A DNA stretch of 64,000 nt from Populus alba (Eukaryota > Streptophyta > Magnoliopsida > Malpighiales > Salicaceae): positions 18,021,357 through 18,085,356 of the forward strand of contig NC_133302.1 of NCBI RefSeq assembly GCF_005239225.2. Direction: 5' to 3'. This document shows positions 1-10,639 of the stretch, piece after piece; position 1 is the stretch's first letter; each line of letters opens with the position of its first letter. The notes under the pieces were generated by a model. That model made no database searches. It saw only the letters and a program-made list of their open reading frames with translations, and was not told the DNA's origin. The position numbers and the translations under genes were made by a program.

Positions 1-420
1 AAAAATCAAAGAAAAAAAAAACAGAAAGGAAAAAACTAATGAAGAAAAGAAAAAAAAATTAATTGGGTTAACCCTTTAAACCAGGTTATCCCATAAAACC
101 TTGAGATTTGCGTAATTGAAAGTTTGATAACTAAATAGAAAAAAAATGACGGGTTTACCAGAATTAATTGGGTTAACCCCTCAAACCAAGTTAATCTGTC
201 AAGCTCAGGATACGTATCATGAAAGTATGGAAGTCTGATAACTAAATAGAAAGAAAATTAACTTTAACAAACTAAACTAAATAAAAAAAATAACTCGTCA
301 AATCAGGTCAACCCATCAAACTCGAGATCCGTATCATGAAAATCTGATAACAAAATAAAAAAATTTAACATTAACAAACTAAATCAAACAAAAAAATTCA
401 TTAAAAAAAATTAAATTCTA
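1..420 (+). repeat. Tandem 'gttaaccc...cttgataactaaatag' repeat block, copy 1
   Basis: At least three degenerate units follow one another. Each carries a gttaaccc-type core, then an 'at(c)atgaaagt' stretch, then 'ctgataactaaatag' and an A-rich spacer. The whole block matches 5,960-6,420 in the same orientation and unit order, so the two are copies of one dispersed element. It runs into the large inverted repeat centred near 717. No coding potential was seen. Family unknown; it behaves like the subterminal part of a fold-back or long-TIR DNA transposon. Confidence 0.7.
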
Positions 421-1085
421 TTTAGTTATCAAAACTTTCATGACGCAAAATCCCAGGTTTACGGGATAACTTGGTTTTAAGGGTTAAACCCAATTAATTT
501 AATTTCCTTTTCTTTTCTTCATTAGTTTTTCTTTTTCAGTTGATTTTTTTTCTTTGTTTTTTTTAATTAATCTATTTAATTATCAAACTTTTATGACACG
601 ACCTTATAGCCAGACCCACATCTAATATTCCTGGGGTCCGGTTACAGTGAGGCTCACTTAAACTTGGGTCATGCAAGTTTAATTTTATTATTAATATTAT
701 AAATATTACTCTGCAACGCCTGACCTAAAAATAATATTTATAATATTAATAATAATATTAAACTTGCATGACCCAAGTTTAAGTGAGGGTGGCTGCAATA
801 TCAGATCCAATAAGTCTTGGATGTAGGTCTGCTGCAAGGTCGTGTCATATAAGTGTGATAATTAAATAGATTGATTAAAAAGAAAAAAAAAACAAACAGA
901 AAAAAAACTAATGAAGAAAAAAAAAATTAATTAACTGGATTAAACCCGTCAAATTTGGAATTCGCATCATGAAAGTTTGATAATTAAATAAATAAAAATT
1001 AACGGGTTTACTAAAGTTAACTAAGTTTACCATTAAACCAAGTTAACCCGTCAAGCCAGGATACATGTTATGAAAATCTGATAAA
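420..1085. repeat. Large imperfect inverted repeat centred near 717
   Basis: The left side (about 420-712) reads as the reverse complement of the right side (about 722-1,000). The inner arms are clearest: 593-712, starting 'atgacacgacc', mirror 722-848, ending 'ggtcgtgtcat'. Outside them, the T-rich 'cttcattagttttt' block and the gttaaccc-type units also mirror each other. The right arm recurs once more at 5,806-5,954 next to the same downstream units. This is the structure expected of two element ends head to head, or of a fold-back transposon with arms of several hundred bases. No transposase was seen. Confidence 0.7.
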
Positions 1086-1089
1086 TTTA

Positions 1090-1348
1090 ATAGAAAAAAA
1101 GTGTTACGAAGAGAAGACTGAATTGCAAAAAACATAAAGAAAAACACAGTATAATTTTAAAAGCATTTAATACAGAATCATGATGATGTTAAAACATAAT
1201 GATGTCGAAACATGATGATGTCGCTTTTGTAAGTTAAATATTCTTCAATCTGCTTTGAAGAATATAATAATAAGAAAAGGCTGTGGCAAATTAACGGAAA
1301 GAGAACAAAAGGTGGACATTTGCAAAGCATTTAAATGAGCAGCAGCTA
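1090..1348. other. Gene-free AT-rich stretch with a small hairpin
   Basis: Contains a short run of imperfect 'catgatgatgt' units (about 1,179-1,222). It also has a perfect 11-bp hairpin with arms 1,238-1,248 and 1,255-1,265 and a 6-nt loop. No gene recognised. Confidence 0.5.
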
Positions 1349-1349
1349 A

Positions 1350-1535
1350 AGCTTTTCCTATTCAAATCATCATGGTCTCATTCTTGTCACACAGCACTTC
1401 GAAAGAAAATTCTCATCTTGTCATACAACACTTGGAAAGCTATAGCTTTTCCTATTTAAATCATCATGGTCTCATCTTGTCACACAGCACTTCGAAAGAA
1501 AATTATCATCTTGCCACACAGCACTTAATTCATCA
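1350..1535 (+). repeat. Two-unit tandem duplication, period 94 bp
   Basis: 'agcttttcctatt' begins at 1,350 and again at 1,444, and the following ~85 bases agree closely, including 'catcatggtctca' and 'cacagcacttcgaaagaaaa'. A small 61-codon frame spans both units, but it only reflects the duplication. The downstream 1,536-1,890 is AT-rich simple sequence without a gene. Confidence 0.75.
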
Positions 1536-1889
1536 AAAAAAAAATAAAAAAAAATAAATAAGACAGTTAAATAATCTAATCTAATATAATAATAATATAT
1601 TAATAATGAGTAAAGTGAAGCGTGAAAAAGAATATAATATAATATAATAATAATAATAATACAAATAAATAACACAAAATACAAACACACCCATTAACTA
1701 TTTCATTTCTTTTCTTTCTTTTTTTATTTTCTTTTACATCCACAATACAAATACAAATACAAATTCAAAAATAAATAAATAAAAATACACCAACACACAC
1801 ATCCCCTTTTGTATTATTATTTTCTTTTCTTTTCTTTTACATTCACATATTACAAATTTAAAATAAATAAACAAAAATTACATTAAAAC

Positions 1890-2790
1890 TTTAAAATTTA
1901 CAAAATGGTCCCTCAAAACTCCCGAATTTGCACGGAAGGACTTCTGGGTATGCATGAACAGTGACGGCGCATGGAACCACGCACCACCGCCACTGGCGGC
2001 GCGTGGGTTCATGCGCCGTCGTGAAGAAACTTTGGAACAGCAGATCCCGAAGGGCTTGTTCTTCTCTGTCTTCGCCGCATGACCTGCAAACAATCAAAGA
2101 CGCACATAACAGTTGATTTACTTTGTTTTTTTTCTTTTAGATCAGTTTCTTTTTCCTTTTTTAGATCTGCAATCAAAGCCTTCTATTCCTGGTGGCTAGT
2201 CCTTCCTTCTTCAGATGGCGGCTCTGTCGAGGCGGGAGCGTTGGAAGTCGGAGCCACGAGTGGTGGGGCTGCCGATCTGTGGACGGCGCTGCTGTGGCTG
2301 GTCTGTCGGTACTGTTGAAGCTGGGTCGGCCGAGAGAGGGAGGACGCTGGAGGTGGCTGAGAAACCAGAGGACGAAGGAGCGGCGCTGCTGTGGTGGACG
2401 GTGCTGCTTCGCCGTTGCTGTTGAGGGAGGAGAAGGCTGGTCTCCGTCCGGTTCGCCTTTTGCTCCTGCAACTGAGAAGGTAAAGGGGCTGTTCTGGTCC
2501 AAAGGCTAAAGGAAAATGGGGGAAAGAGGAGTGAAATTAAGGGCTGTGTCGATGGCTCTGTGTTGATGAATGGTGGCGGCTTCTTCGTGGGCTGAGTTTG
2601 GCTGGCGAGAAGAAGGAGAACCGTGGGGAGCTCCAGTGAAGAAGAAGAAGAGAAAAGCTGAAGAGGGCGGTCCGGTGAGGAGAAACAATTCAAACCCCGG
2701 GGAGGCGGCTGTGTTTGGTTTTTTTAAAGAGAGGAGGGGGCTGCAGCGTTTTCTTCTTCTTTGTTTTTTTTGTGATATTTAACTAATGAC
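1890..2790. repeat. GC-richer segment, probable LTR-retroelement relic
   Basis: This segment is far less AT-rich than its surroundings. It begins with 'atggtccctcaaaactc', a style also seen in the other LTR-like blocks at 7.4-8.3 kb and 55-57 kb. Several overlapping frames of 60-160 codons stay open on both strands, which is what GC-rich low-complexity sequence does by chance. None looks like a known protein: the translations are Ser/Pro/Arg-rich without domain motifs. I read it as retroelement-derived and not as a gene. Supporting terminal repeats were not found. Confidence 0.4.
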
Positions 2791-2845
2791 TAATGAGTAT
2801 AGTGAGACCTTTTAAAAACAAAAAATACTTTTATTCATTGATGTA

Positions 2846-2890
2846 CAGTAGGCGTGGGGAAGCTACAGTGTTTTCCCCACGCGTTTTAGA
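2846..2890. repeat. 'GGCGTGGGGAAGC' hairpin, copy 1
   Basis: A short inverted repeat: 'gcgtgggga' and 'tccccacgc' enclose an 'agctacagtgttt' loop and are followed by a T-rich tail. Two relatives occur at about 5,655-5,725 and 6,483-6,530. The latter two are followed by the same 'ctttttaaagtatta' tail. Confidence 0.6.
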
Positions 2891-3165
2891 GTTCTTTAAT
2901 AATAATTAAGAGGAGTATAACTCAACTAGTCAGGTTCTAGATTTGTTTTTTAAAGGTCATTAATTTGAGTCTCATAAATTTTTTAAAGTAATTGAAGGTT
3001 ATATTATTATTAATTTTTAAAATTTATAAAATTAATTAAAATATACGCAAATTGATTATAAATTTTCTAATATGAATTTGCGTTGCTGATGCAAGAGGAT
3101 AAATAATTCAACTTGTGCTTCATTGATCGCTCGGTCAAAGTAAGTGGACACGATTTTTCATCAAC

Positions 3166-3202
3166 TTATTGGTTGGCCTCTGCTTTTTTGGCCAACCAAT
3201 AA
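3166..3202. repeat. Perfect 13-bp hairpin
   Basis: Arms 3,166-3,178 and 3,190-3,202 are exact reverse complements around an 11-nt loop. It lies in AT-rich gene-free DNA (2,890-3,480) and has no assigned role. Confidence 0.7.
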
Positions 3203-3482
3203 ATCATGAACTTAATATTGTTTTACGAAATTAAATATTTTTAATGTATATTTATTTCTTAATATTTTTTAGTTATTGATTATGGTTTTTTATTTGTTAA
3301 TGTATATAATTCTTGATTTATTTGATTATATATATGCATAAAAAATTTTATTTTTATTTTAAATTTTTTTAATTATAAAAATATGTTGAAAAAAACTTGT
3401 ATACACTTTTTTTTTTTATTTGAAAAAATTTATATCACCTGTATCTAGTTTATTATAAGAGAAGTAAGGAGATATTCGTAGT

Positions 3483-4141
3483 GCCCGTTTAGCACTGCGG
3501 TAGCGGCAGCGACTTGAAAACAAAAGCTGAATCAAATTGTTTGGTTAATCAAACTTCACATTTTTTTTACATGGGTCCCACCTAATAACTGAGATCAAAC
3601 CTCAACTCATGAGAAATAGATTTTATCTGCTTCTCCTACGTTCTTCTCCTGCGATCCTACCTGCGTCTTCTCATGTGGAGAATGAACTCTCCACTATGCA
3701 CTTAAGTGAACAATGGAGAGTTCCTCCATTATTCATATGAACAGTGGATATCAGACCTGGTCCAAAACTATAAAAATGTATTGAACCGGGTTCCGACCCA
3801 GTAAAAAAACAATATTTTTATTTTTAATTATGTTTTATTTCAAAAAAACTAGTGTTTCATATTATCCAATAACACTATATAAATTAGAAGAAGATCGCTT
3901 GATGACGTAATATTTGTAGAATTTGATCACAATCCCCAATTTTATTTTTGATAAATAGTTTACACTGATGTTGTTGCGCGCTTACAAAACCAATGAAAAC
4001 TGTAGTTCTTATCGAATGTATTTTATACATGATGGAATTGTAAATGGTTTAATGAAACAATACAAAATATTTTTATATAAAGTATTATTTATTTTATGAT
4101 GTAATAACAATAGTTAATCTACAATATTTAAATTAAAAACA

Positions 4142-4177
<36 letters not shown>

Positions 4178-4320
4178 ATATATATATATTAATTTATAAC
4201 CTCAATTTGAAAAGCATTTTTTTAACCAAACACATTAAACTACTTTTTACTCAACCTCAGTTTCAACCACAGTTTTAACCAAACATATATTTTTCCAAAC
4301 TAATCTCAACTAAAAATACT
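3483..4320. mobile_element. Non-autonomous TIR transposon, copy A
   Basis: Most of this block aligns with 30,490-31,500. Shared landmarks in the same order are 'gatcccat/gggtcccac', 'acccagtaaaa', 'gtgtt..atattatcca', 'atgacgtaatatttg', 'aatttgatcacaat', 'gttgttgc' and 'aacctcaatttgaaaag'. The left end 'gcccgtttagcactgcggtag' resembles the reverse complement of the right end of the other copy (ctactacagtaccaaacattcc), so terminal inverted repeats are likely. A (TA)n run lies at about 4,144-4,190. No transposase frame is present. Superfamily (hAT or Mutator style) cannot be fixed from the sequence alone. Confidence 0.7.
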
Positions 4321-4559
4321 TTTTATGTGATTTTCTTATAATCATCTTTAACTTCGGGATTTTAAATGGAGGACCCATGCTCAATTATTATTTTTGTTTT
4401 ATTTAATTGTAACAGTATCTTAGAATTATAGATTAATTATGGATGCTAATGCCCACGTGATATCGCGAGTTTGTGTCTTGTCGAATGTTTGTTGAAAAAA
4501 TTAAAAACAATTTATATAAAAAAAATTATTTGCAATTCATAATATTTTTTTTTAAAAAA

Positions 4560-5560
4560 AAAAACTACAAACTAAATTTTTAACCAATTTAATATGAAAA
4601 AAAATTAACAAAGATAATTTAAAAAAAAAAATCATAAAAAAAAACTATGTAGGGAAATATTATAGCAATTTATAGTGTTTCATGAGAAAATCCATAGTTG
4701 TAATTGTCAACCAACTTAATATTAAAAATAATAAAATCGATAAAGATAATTTTTTAAAAAATCATATGGAAGAAACATTATAGCATTCCATAATGTTTTA
4801 AAGAAAAAAAAAACTACGAAGAAAAATTCTAAACTAGGTCAGTATGAAAAAAAAATGGACAAATACAATTCTGGAAAAAAAAAACAAAAAATGATTAAAA
4901 AAGGAAAAAAAAACTATGTGAAAAAAACACTGTATCAATCAATAGTGTTTTAAAGAAAAAAAATTTCAAAGCTAAATTCTCAACCATTTCCATATAAAAA
5001 AATAAAATCAACAAAAACAATTCTAAAAAAAAAAACACACAAAAAATGAAAAAAAAGAAGAAAAATTTTTGAAAAAGAAAAAGAAAAAAAGGGAAGTTAA
5101 AGCTAAATTCTCAACCAGCTTAATATTTAAAAACAAATTCGACAAAGATAATTTTTAAAAAAAGAAACATGCGGGGAGACATTATAGTGAAACAAAAACT
5201 ATTTGGGGAAACATTGTAACAATCCACATTATTGTAAATAAAAAAATTACAAAGCAAAATTCTCAACCAGCTTAATATGAAAAAATAAAATTGACAAAGA
5301 TTATTTTGAAAAAAAAAATTCATAAAAAAAAAAAACTATATTAAGAAAATATTGTAGTAATCCATAATGTTTTAAAGAAAAAAACTACAAAAACTAAATT
5401 CTCTAGTAATTTAATATTAAAAAAAAATGATAAAGATAATTTTAAAAAAAATACAAAGACAAAAATAAAATAAAAAAAAGGGAGACAATTTTGAAAAAAA
5501 AAAAGGAAAAAAAAAAAACATGTAAAATCTAGGAAAAAAAGGGAAAAAAACATGGAAAAA
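4560..5560 (+). repeat. A-rich degenerate tandem array, unit about 125-150 bp
   Basis: Seven recurrences of a 'tctcaaccagcttaatatg'-like anchor lie near 4,582, 4,708, 4,831, 4,981, 5,112, 5,264 and 5,401. Each is followed by 'acaaagataattt', an A-run and then 'gaaacattatagcaatccat' and 'aatgttttaaag'. The plus strand is extremely A-rich, so minus-strand frames read as poly-Phe/Leu and are not genes. Unit spacing varies because the A-runs differ in length. Confidence 0.75.
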
Positions 5561-5654
5561 AAAAAAACAACTAATCTTCACTTTTTCGACATCCAGGATG
5601 GATACAATATAATAATGACTATATGGAGAAAAAAAGAAGGTTCTTATGGAATGG

Positions 5655-5725
5655 AAAAGGAAAAAAAGTTATGTGGGGGAATGCTAATGTTTTTTCCCAC
5701 TCCTTTTTAAAGTATTATTTGTTAC
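5655..5725. repeat. 'GTGGGGGAA' hairpin, copy 2
   Basis: 'atgtgggggaatgc' faces 'tttttcccactcc' and is followed by 'ctttttaaagtattat', as in the 6.48 kb copy. Confidence 0.55.
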
Positions 5726-5805
5726 ATGACCTGTGTAATATTGTGGGTCATTTTTTTAACATAAAAAAATATTATAAAAAAAAAACTAAGATTTTAACAG
5801 TATTG

Positions 5806-6420
5806 GGTGTGGCTGCAACGTCTGATCTAAAAGTAATATTTTATAATATTAATAATAATATTAAACTTGCTATGATCCAAGTTTAAGTGAGACTGACTGT
5901 AAACATTGAACCCAAGAATATTGGATGTGGGTCTAGCTATAAGGTCGTGTCATAAAAATATGATAATTAAATAGATTAATTAAAAAGAAAAAAAACCAAC
6001 ATGAAGGAAAAAACTAATGAAGAAAAACAAATTGAATTAATTGGGTTAACCCTTTCAACCAGGTTATTCTGTAAAATCTGGGATTCACGTCATGAAAGTT
6101 TGATAACTAAATAGAAAAAAAAATTGACGAGTTTACCCAGAATTAACGAGGTTAACCCATCAAACCAAGTTAACCCGTCAAGCCCAGGATAAGTGTCATG
6201 AAAGTCTGATAATTAAATAGAAAGAAATTTGACATTAACAAAACTAAACTAAATAAAAAAAAATTAATTAAAAAAAAATCTGGGTTAACTCGTTAAATCA
6301 GGTTAACCCATCAAACCCTAGATCCATATCATGAAAATGTGATAACTAAATAAAAAAAAATAACATTAACAAACTAAATCAAACAAAAAATATTCATTAA
6401 AAAAAACTAAAAAAAATAGT
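5806..6420 (+). repeat. Second copy of the gttaaccc/fold-back repeat
   Basis: 5,806-5,954 matches the right arm of the inverted repeat at 1 kb, from 'ggctgcaac' to 'aaggtcgtgtcat'. 5,960-6,420 matches 1-420 unit for unit. Together they show the intact order of this element family: arm, T/A-rich spacer, then three or four gttaaccc-type units. No protein is encoded. Confidence 0.7.
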
Positions 6421-6479
6421 TCTATAATATAATATAATAATAATAATAATAATTATAATAATATAATATATTAATAACT

Positions 6480-6530
6480 GAAAAGGCGGGGAAGCTAAGC
6501 GCTTCCCATGCCTTTTTAAAGTATTACTTA
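6480..6530. repeat. 'GGCGGGGAAGC' hairpin, copy 3
   Basis: 'aaggcggggaagc' and 'gcttcccatgcctt' form an imperfect stem around 'taagc', followed by 'tttttaaagtatta'. It lies directly after a (TAA)n-like run that ends the fold-back repeat copy. Confidence 0.6.
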
Positions 6531-7165
6531 ATTAATTAAATGAAATTAAAATATTTATTTTTTTACAATTTTGATAGTGTGTTTTCACATAAATACAGGG
6601 CATTTACATAAATTATTTTTTAAAATGTAACTTTTACTCTTTAAATTTTGTAAATCTAAGAAAGTACAACAAATCTCTTTTTATTTAGTTATTGAATTCA
6701 TTTGAGTGAAAGAAAATGACATAATTTCTTGGTTATATATATATATAACGTTTGAAAATGGTTGAGAGCCAATTCCAGTCGAGGTGCGTGGATAGTTTTA
6801 AGGTAGGAAGAAGAAGAAAAAAGAAGAAGACAGGGAAAGAGAGGAAGGTAGATAGAAAACATTTGTGCTAATTTATCATGTGTTTTTTTATTTAAAAAAA
6901 ATATATATTTTTTATTTTTAAATTAATTTTTAATATTAACATATTTAAAATGACGTGGAAATATAAAATAAATTTAAAATAAAAAAATTCTAAACCTTTT
7001 TTAAAATACTAAAAAAAAAAAAAACTGCACTTCATTACAAACATAATTAAAGAAGCTTATTAATAAAATGATGCGTATAAGTTGTAAATGAAACGCAGTG
7101 TATTGACTCCAATTACAAGAAGCAACGATCTTCAATTCAAATCCAGTCTAGTCCATTTTTTTTTC
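6530..7165. other. Gene-free AT-rich stretch
   Basis: Long A and T runs and a short (TA)n at about 6,734-6,747. I see no gene or clear element here. Confidence 0.6.
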
Positions 7166-7166
7166 A

Positions 7167-8563
7167 AAAATATGATGCCTTTGTTTGTTTCCAGGAATTT
7201 ATTTTCCTGGAAACCACTTTCCCTACTTTCCCATGTTTGGCAAGCATAAGAAAAATCAGTCAACGGAAACTCAATTCCAGTCAACAAAAAATTAAAGTGT
7301 TGGAGCAGGAAAGTGTTTTCCTTTTCTTATTCTAAGGAAAACACTTTCCTTCTCTTTATTATATTCCTTCTATGTGAATTAACCACACTTGGCAAGGCAC
7401 CTTTCCTTGCGTCTTTCTTGCCTTATTTCTTCTGTTGCTAAGGACTTGGAGCAGAAACTGAAGGTGAATGGCCAACTTGATCAATGCTTGCAGCTTCTCT
7501 GTTTTTTATTTGCTTGCGTTCTGGGACGAAGACAGAGCTAGAAACACTGATCCTTGCCTTCCTCGATCTTCTTCTTTTCTGTTTTGGTTCGTCTGTCTGT
7601 TCAGATAGAGGCGGCGCAACCCGGGACAAAAAGGCTGATGCTTCGTCATGCGTTGGCTAGCCAATGCTTCCCTGTTTTTGCCTCCCCTGTTGCTGGGCTC
7701 CTCCTCTGTTGCTAGGTTCCCCTCTGTTCTGGGTTTTTTGGTCAGTCGCCTTGTGTTGTTCGTTCGTCTTTTTTTTTTTGGGTTTTTGTATCCGTTTTTG
7801 CCTCCCCTGTTGCTGGCTCCATGGTGCTGGGTTTTCTTCTCCCTTTTATAGAGAAGCTTGCCCCTCAACCATGATCGGATTTGTTGCAGATTTTCAGGTC
7901 TCCGGTTGAATCGGGATGGAGAAGATGCACGATCCCCAGCACAGCGCCGTTTCGACAGAAAGTGACATTTTCATTTTGATCCCTGCTTTCTTTGGAAATT
8001 TGACAGTTGGATCTCAATTAAAATACCTTTTAATTTTACCCTTGGATAATTTCAATTAAGTCCCTGAGTTTATTTAATTAATTAAATAAAAGTTTAATTA
8101 AGTCCCCAAACTTATTAATTCTTCTAATTTCATTAATTAAACTAATCCAAATTTTAATTAAATTTCCAAACTTATTAATTCTTCAATTTTTGACCAATTT
8201 ACTCTCAAATCTGATAATTTCAACCCTGAACTTTGAATTTGTGTTGTTTTTAACCCCATTCTCAAATATATTTTTATCCATTTATTTTTGTATTATTTTA
8301 TTCAAAAATTGGGTTATGGCAATAAGTGATTAAATATTTTATATTAAATATTTTATATATATTAGATAAATTTGAAAAAAAATTAATTCATTAATAAATT
8401 ATTTTCCAGTTCATTTTCCATAACACAACCAAACACTGGAAATTGTTTTTTAGTTCATTTCCATAACACTACCAAATATCGAAAAATACTTTCTCGGAAT
8501 TCACTTTCCAGAAATTCACTTTCCAAAAGGAAACAACTTTCCTGCAAACAAACAAGCCTTAGC
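7167..8563. mobile_element. Probable TIR element enclosing LTR-like sequence
   Basis: The left end, 'gcctttgtttgtttccagg', resembles the reverse complement of the right end, where 'cctgcaaacaaacaagcc' occurs at about 8,545-8,562. Both ends continue into repeated 'actttcc/ggaaa' motifs and 'accaaacactgg'-type sequence, common at ends of plant non-autonomous DNA elements. The right end abuts the chromodomain relic, so this element seems to have inserted there. A similar 'aattcactttcc' end occurs alone at about 13,480-13,545. I could not identify a target-site duplication. Confidence 0.5.
7430..8330 (+). repeat. LTR-like block inside the 7.2-8.6 kb element
   Basis: A GC-richer leader contains a near-repeat of 'tttttgcctcccctgttgctgg' (about 7,674 and 7,794). 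After it come 'cttttatagagaagc' and a long pyrimidine-rich tail of 'aattaagtccc' and 'cattaattaaactaatcc' phrases. The same order occurs on the same strand at 55.8-56.5 kb, so both belong to one LTR-retroelement family. Small open frames here are Arg/Lys- or Phe/Leu-rich and not convincing. Confidence 0.5.
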
Positions 8564-8749
8564 AACCATTTCGCCTCTGGTATTCCCCTTTGTAACCATT
8601 TCCTCCCCTTCAAACACACCATTGTCCTCAAAGGCAAATCCTGGAAATCTGAGAGATAGTTCATCCGTAAACTCCCATGTAGCCTTTGATGGTGGACATC
8701 CCTTCCAAAGTACAATAACTTGGGTAGCTGCTTGGTTACGTCTTTTCAC
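8516..8749 (-). pseudogene. Chromodomain remnant of the gypsy element
   Basis: The translation contains 'QVIVLWKGCPPSKATWE' then 'LSLRFPGFAFED'. This is the chromodomain signature (W-K-G, then A-T-W-E) that ends chromovirus integrases and helps target integration to chromatin. The frame is cut off upstream, and downstream it runs into the 7.2-8.6 kb element. Confidence 0.8.
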
Positions 8750-8947
8750 CCTTCATCAATCCAAGATGGCTTGAGGTTGCAGGGTAGGCTCCAGTGACTC
8801 TACAGGTAAATCTTCTTGCCCTCTTCTATTTCCGACCAGTCATTTCAATTGTGAAACATGGAATAATGGGTGGATTGTAGCAGTTGTGGGTAAGCAAAGT
8901 TTGTATGCTACTGCTCCAATTCATTCAGTTATTTGATAAGGGCCAAA

Positions 8948-9250
8948 TTATTTAGCTGCTAGTTTCTGTGATTTTCTCTGCGCTATTGAATTCTGCCTGT
9001 AAGGTTGTAGTTTAAGATAAGCCCAATCTCCAATCTTGAATATCCTCTCGCTTCTCATTTTGTTTGCTAACTGCACCATCATGTGCTGTGACTTCTTTAG
9101 GTTATCCTTGATTAACTGAAGCATCTCCTCCCTTCTGGTTAAGAACTCATCAGTTGACTGATCAATAGTAGAATCCTTGGGAAAAATAGGGAGTGTGAAT
9201 GAGAGGTGTTTGTCCATACAAAATTTCATAAAGAGTTGATTTGGTGGAGG
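8948..9250 (-). pseudogene. Integrase C-terminal (GPY-type) remnant
   Basis: The 93-residue frame carries 'MLQLIKDNLKKSQHMM', 'GDWAYLKLQPYRQ' and 'KLAAK', typical of the integrase C-terminal segment of gypsy elements. It ends where the family normally continues with a G-P-[FY] motif: the downstream codon is a stop. Non-functional. Confidence 0.8.
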
Positions 9251-9499
9251 AGTGGTAATGAGTATTATACCACCATTCGGCTAAAGAAAGCCACTTAGAA
9301 CACTGATTAGGAGTGCCCCCCAGTCATGCATTTTAGATAAGTCTCCAGACATTTGTTAACTACTTAGCCATAGAATAGAGTAAGTCCACCTTTTTATAGG
9401 CAAATAAATTCTTCTAAAACTGACTTAGGAAACTGAATCTTTATCACTCACTATAGTATCAAGTAGACTATGCAATTTAAAGACATTTTCCAGCGGAGT

Positions 9500-9720
9500 A
9501 AGGATGAGCCAAAGCCATGAAATGTGCATACTTACTGTCTGTCTACTACCACAAATATAACTTCTTTGCCATAAGACTTAGGTAAACCTTCTATGAAGCC
9601 TATGTTAATGTTAATAAAGAGTGCTTGAAGAATTGGTAGAGGCTGCAGTAACCCAGGAGTAGGTACATTCTCAAGCTTATTCCTCTGACAAGTAGGGCAT
9701 TCTCTTACATATTACCTAAC
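9500..9720 (-). pseudogene. Integrase zinc-finger and core remnant
   Basis: The minus strand encodes 'CPTCQRNKLENVPTPGLLQP', the second half of the HHCC zinc finger. About 18 residues on comes 'GFIEGLPKSYGKEVIFVVVD'. In active relatives the position before 'FIEGLP' is the first catalytic Asp; here it reads Gly, and the following reading frame decays, so the enzyme would be dead. Confidence 0.75.
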
Positions 9721-9890
9721 ATGTTTCTGTTGTCTTTTCCAGTAGAATAAACTTCCCACCCTTTTAGCATTGATAGTAGCTCCTAAATGTCCCCCAGAGT
9801 AGAATCATGAAACATAGAAATCAACTCACTCCGCAACTCAAGGTCATCTCCCACCATTATCTTCCCCTTCCTATTCAAGTGATTGTTCAC

Positions 9891-10175
9891 CTATTTGTAG
9901 TGAGGGTGTGATGTGGGAACCTTTTGTGTTTCCTTAATGATAAACTGTATTGCCTTATCCTTCTCCCATGAACCCTTGACCTCATCTATAATAGAAGTAG
10001 AGATTGTAAAAACTGCTATGGTAAATAGTTCCCCACTAGTGTTCCTTGAGAGGGCATCCGCAACTATATTGTCTCTTTCTTTCTTGTATTCTATATCATA
10101 ATCAAACCCCAATAACTTAGCCAACCAGAAATTCTGAGAGGGTGAAGATACCTTTTGTTCCAAAAGTTACTTAAA
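9891..10175 (-). pseudogene. RNase H C-terminal remnant
   Basis: 'QNFWLAKLLGFDYDIEYKK' followed by 'ADALSR' is the conserved end of the Ty3/gypsy RNase H domain. The frame stays open for 90 codons, then stops before the connection to integrase. Confidence 0.8.
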
Positions 10176-10369
10176 GCTAACATGATCAGTCATGTTCTTA
10201 AAATGCCTTCCTCAAAGATAATGTCTCTATTTGCTCATAGCATGTAGGATTGCTAACATTTCCCGCTCATAAGTCATTAGGGCTCGCTGCCTTAGACCTA
10301 ATAATATGATGATATAAGCCATAGAGTGCCCTTCTTGCATCAGTACAGCTGCAATACCAATCAATAAGC

Positions 10370-10600
10370 ATCAACTTCTATTACAAATAGCTTATTAAGA
10401 TCAGGTAAGGCTAGCACAAGAGATGGGGTCATAACCTTCTTGATTTGATTGAATGCCTTTGCTGACTCCGCTATCCATTTAAAAGCATCTTTTTCTAGCA
10501 ATTAGGTTAATGGCTTGCAAATAGACCCATACCCCTTTACAAATTTTCAGTAGTACCCTGTAAAATCAAGGAACCCTCTTAACTGTTTAAAATCTTAGGA
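10370..10600 (-). pseudogene. Reverse transcriptase / RNase H junction remnant
   Basis: The minus strand reads 'LRGFLDFTGYY', a stop, 'KFVKGYGSICKPLT', a stop, then 'DAFKWIAESAKAFNQIK' and 'PSLVLALPDLNKLFVIEVDA'. This is the canonical gypsy junction from the RT thumb to the start of RNase H. In-frame stops show decay. Confidence 0.8.
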
Positions 10601-10639
10601 GGAGGCCAATCCAGTACAACTTGAATCTTCTAAGACCCT

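Noticed and set aside
2211..2693. 160-codon Ser/Pro-rich ORF and its overlapping neighbours
   Set aside because: Frames are open on both strands in a GC-rich low-complexity segment, with no domain and LTR-like flanks; more likely retroelement sequence than a gene.
5120..5553. Phe/Leu-rich 'membrane protein' ORFs on the minus strand
   Set aside because: Direct product of A-runs in the tandem array.
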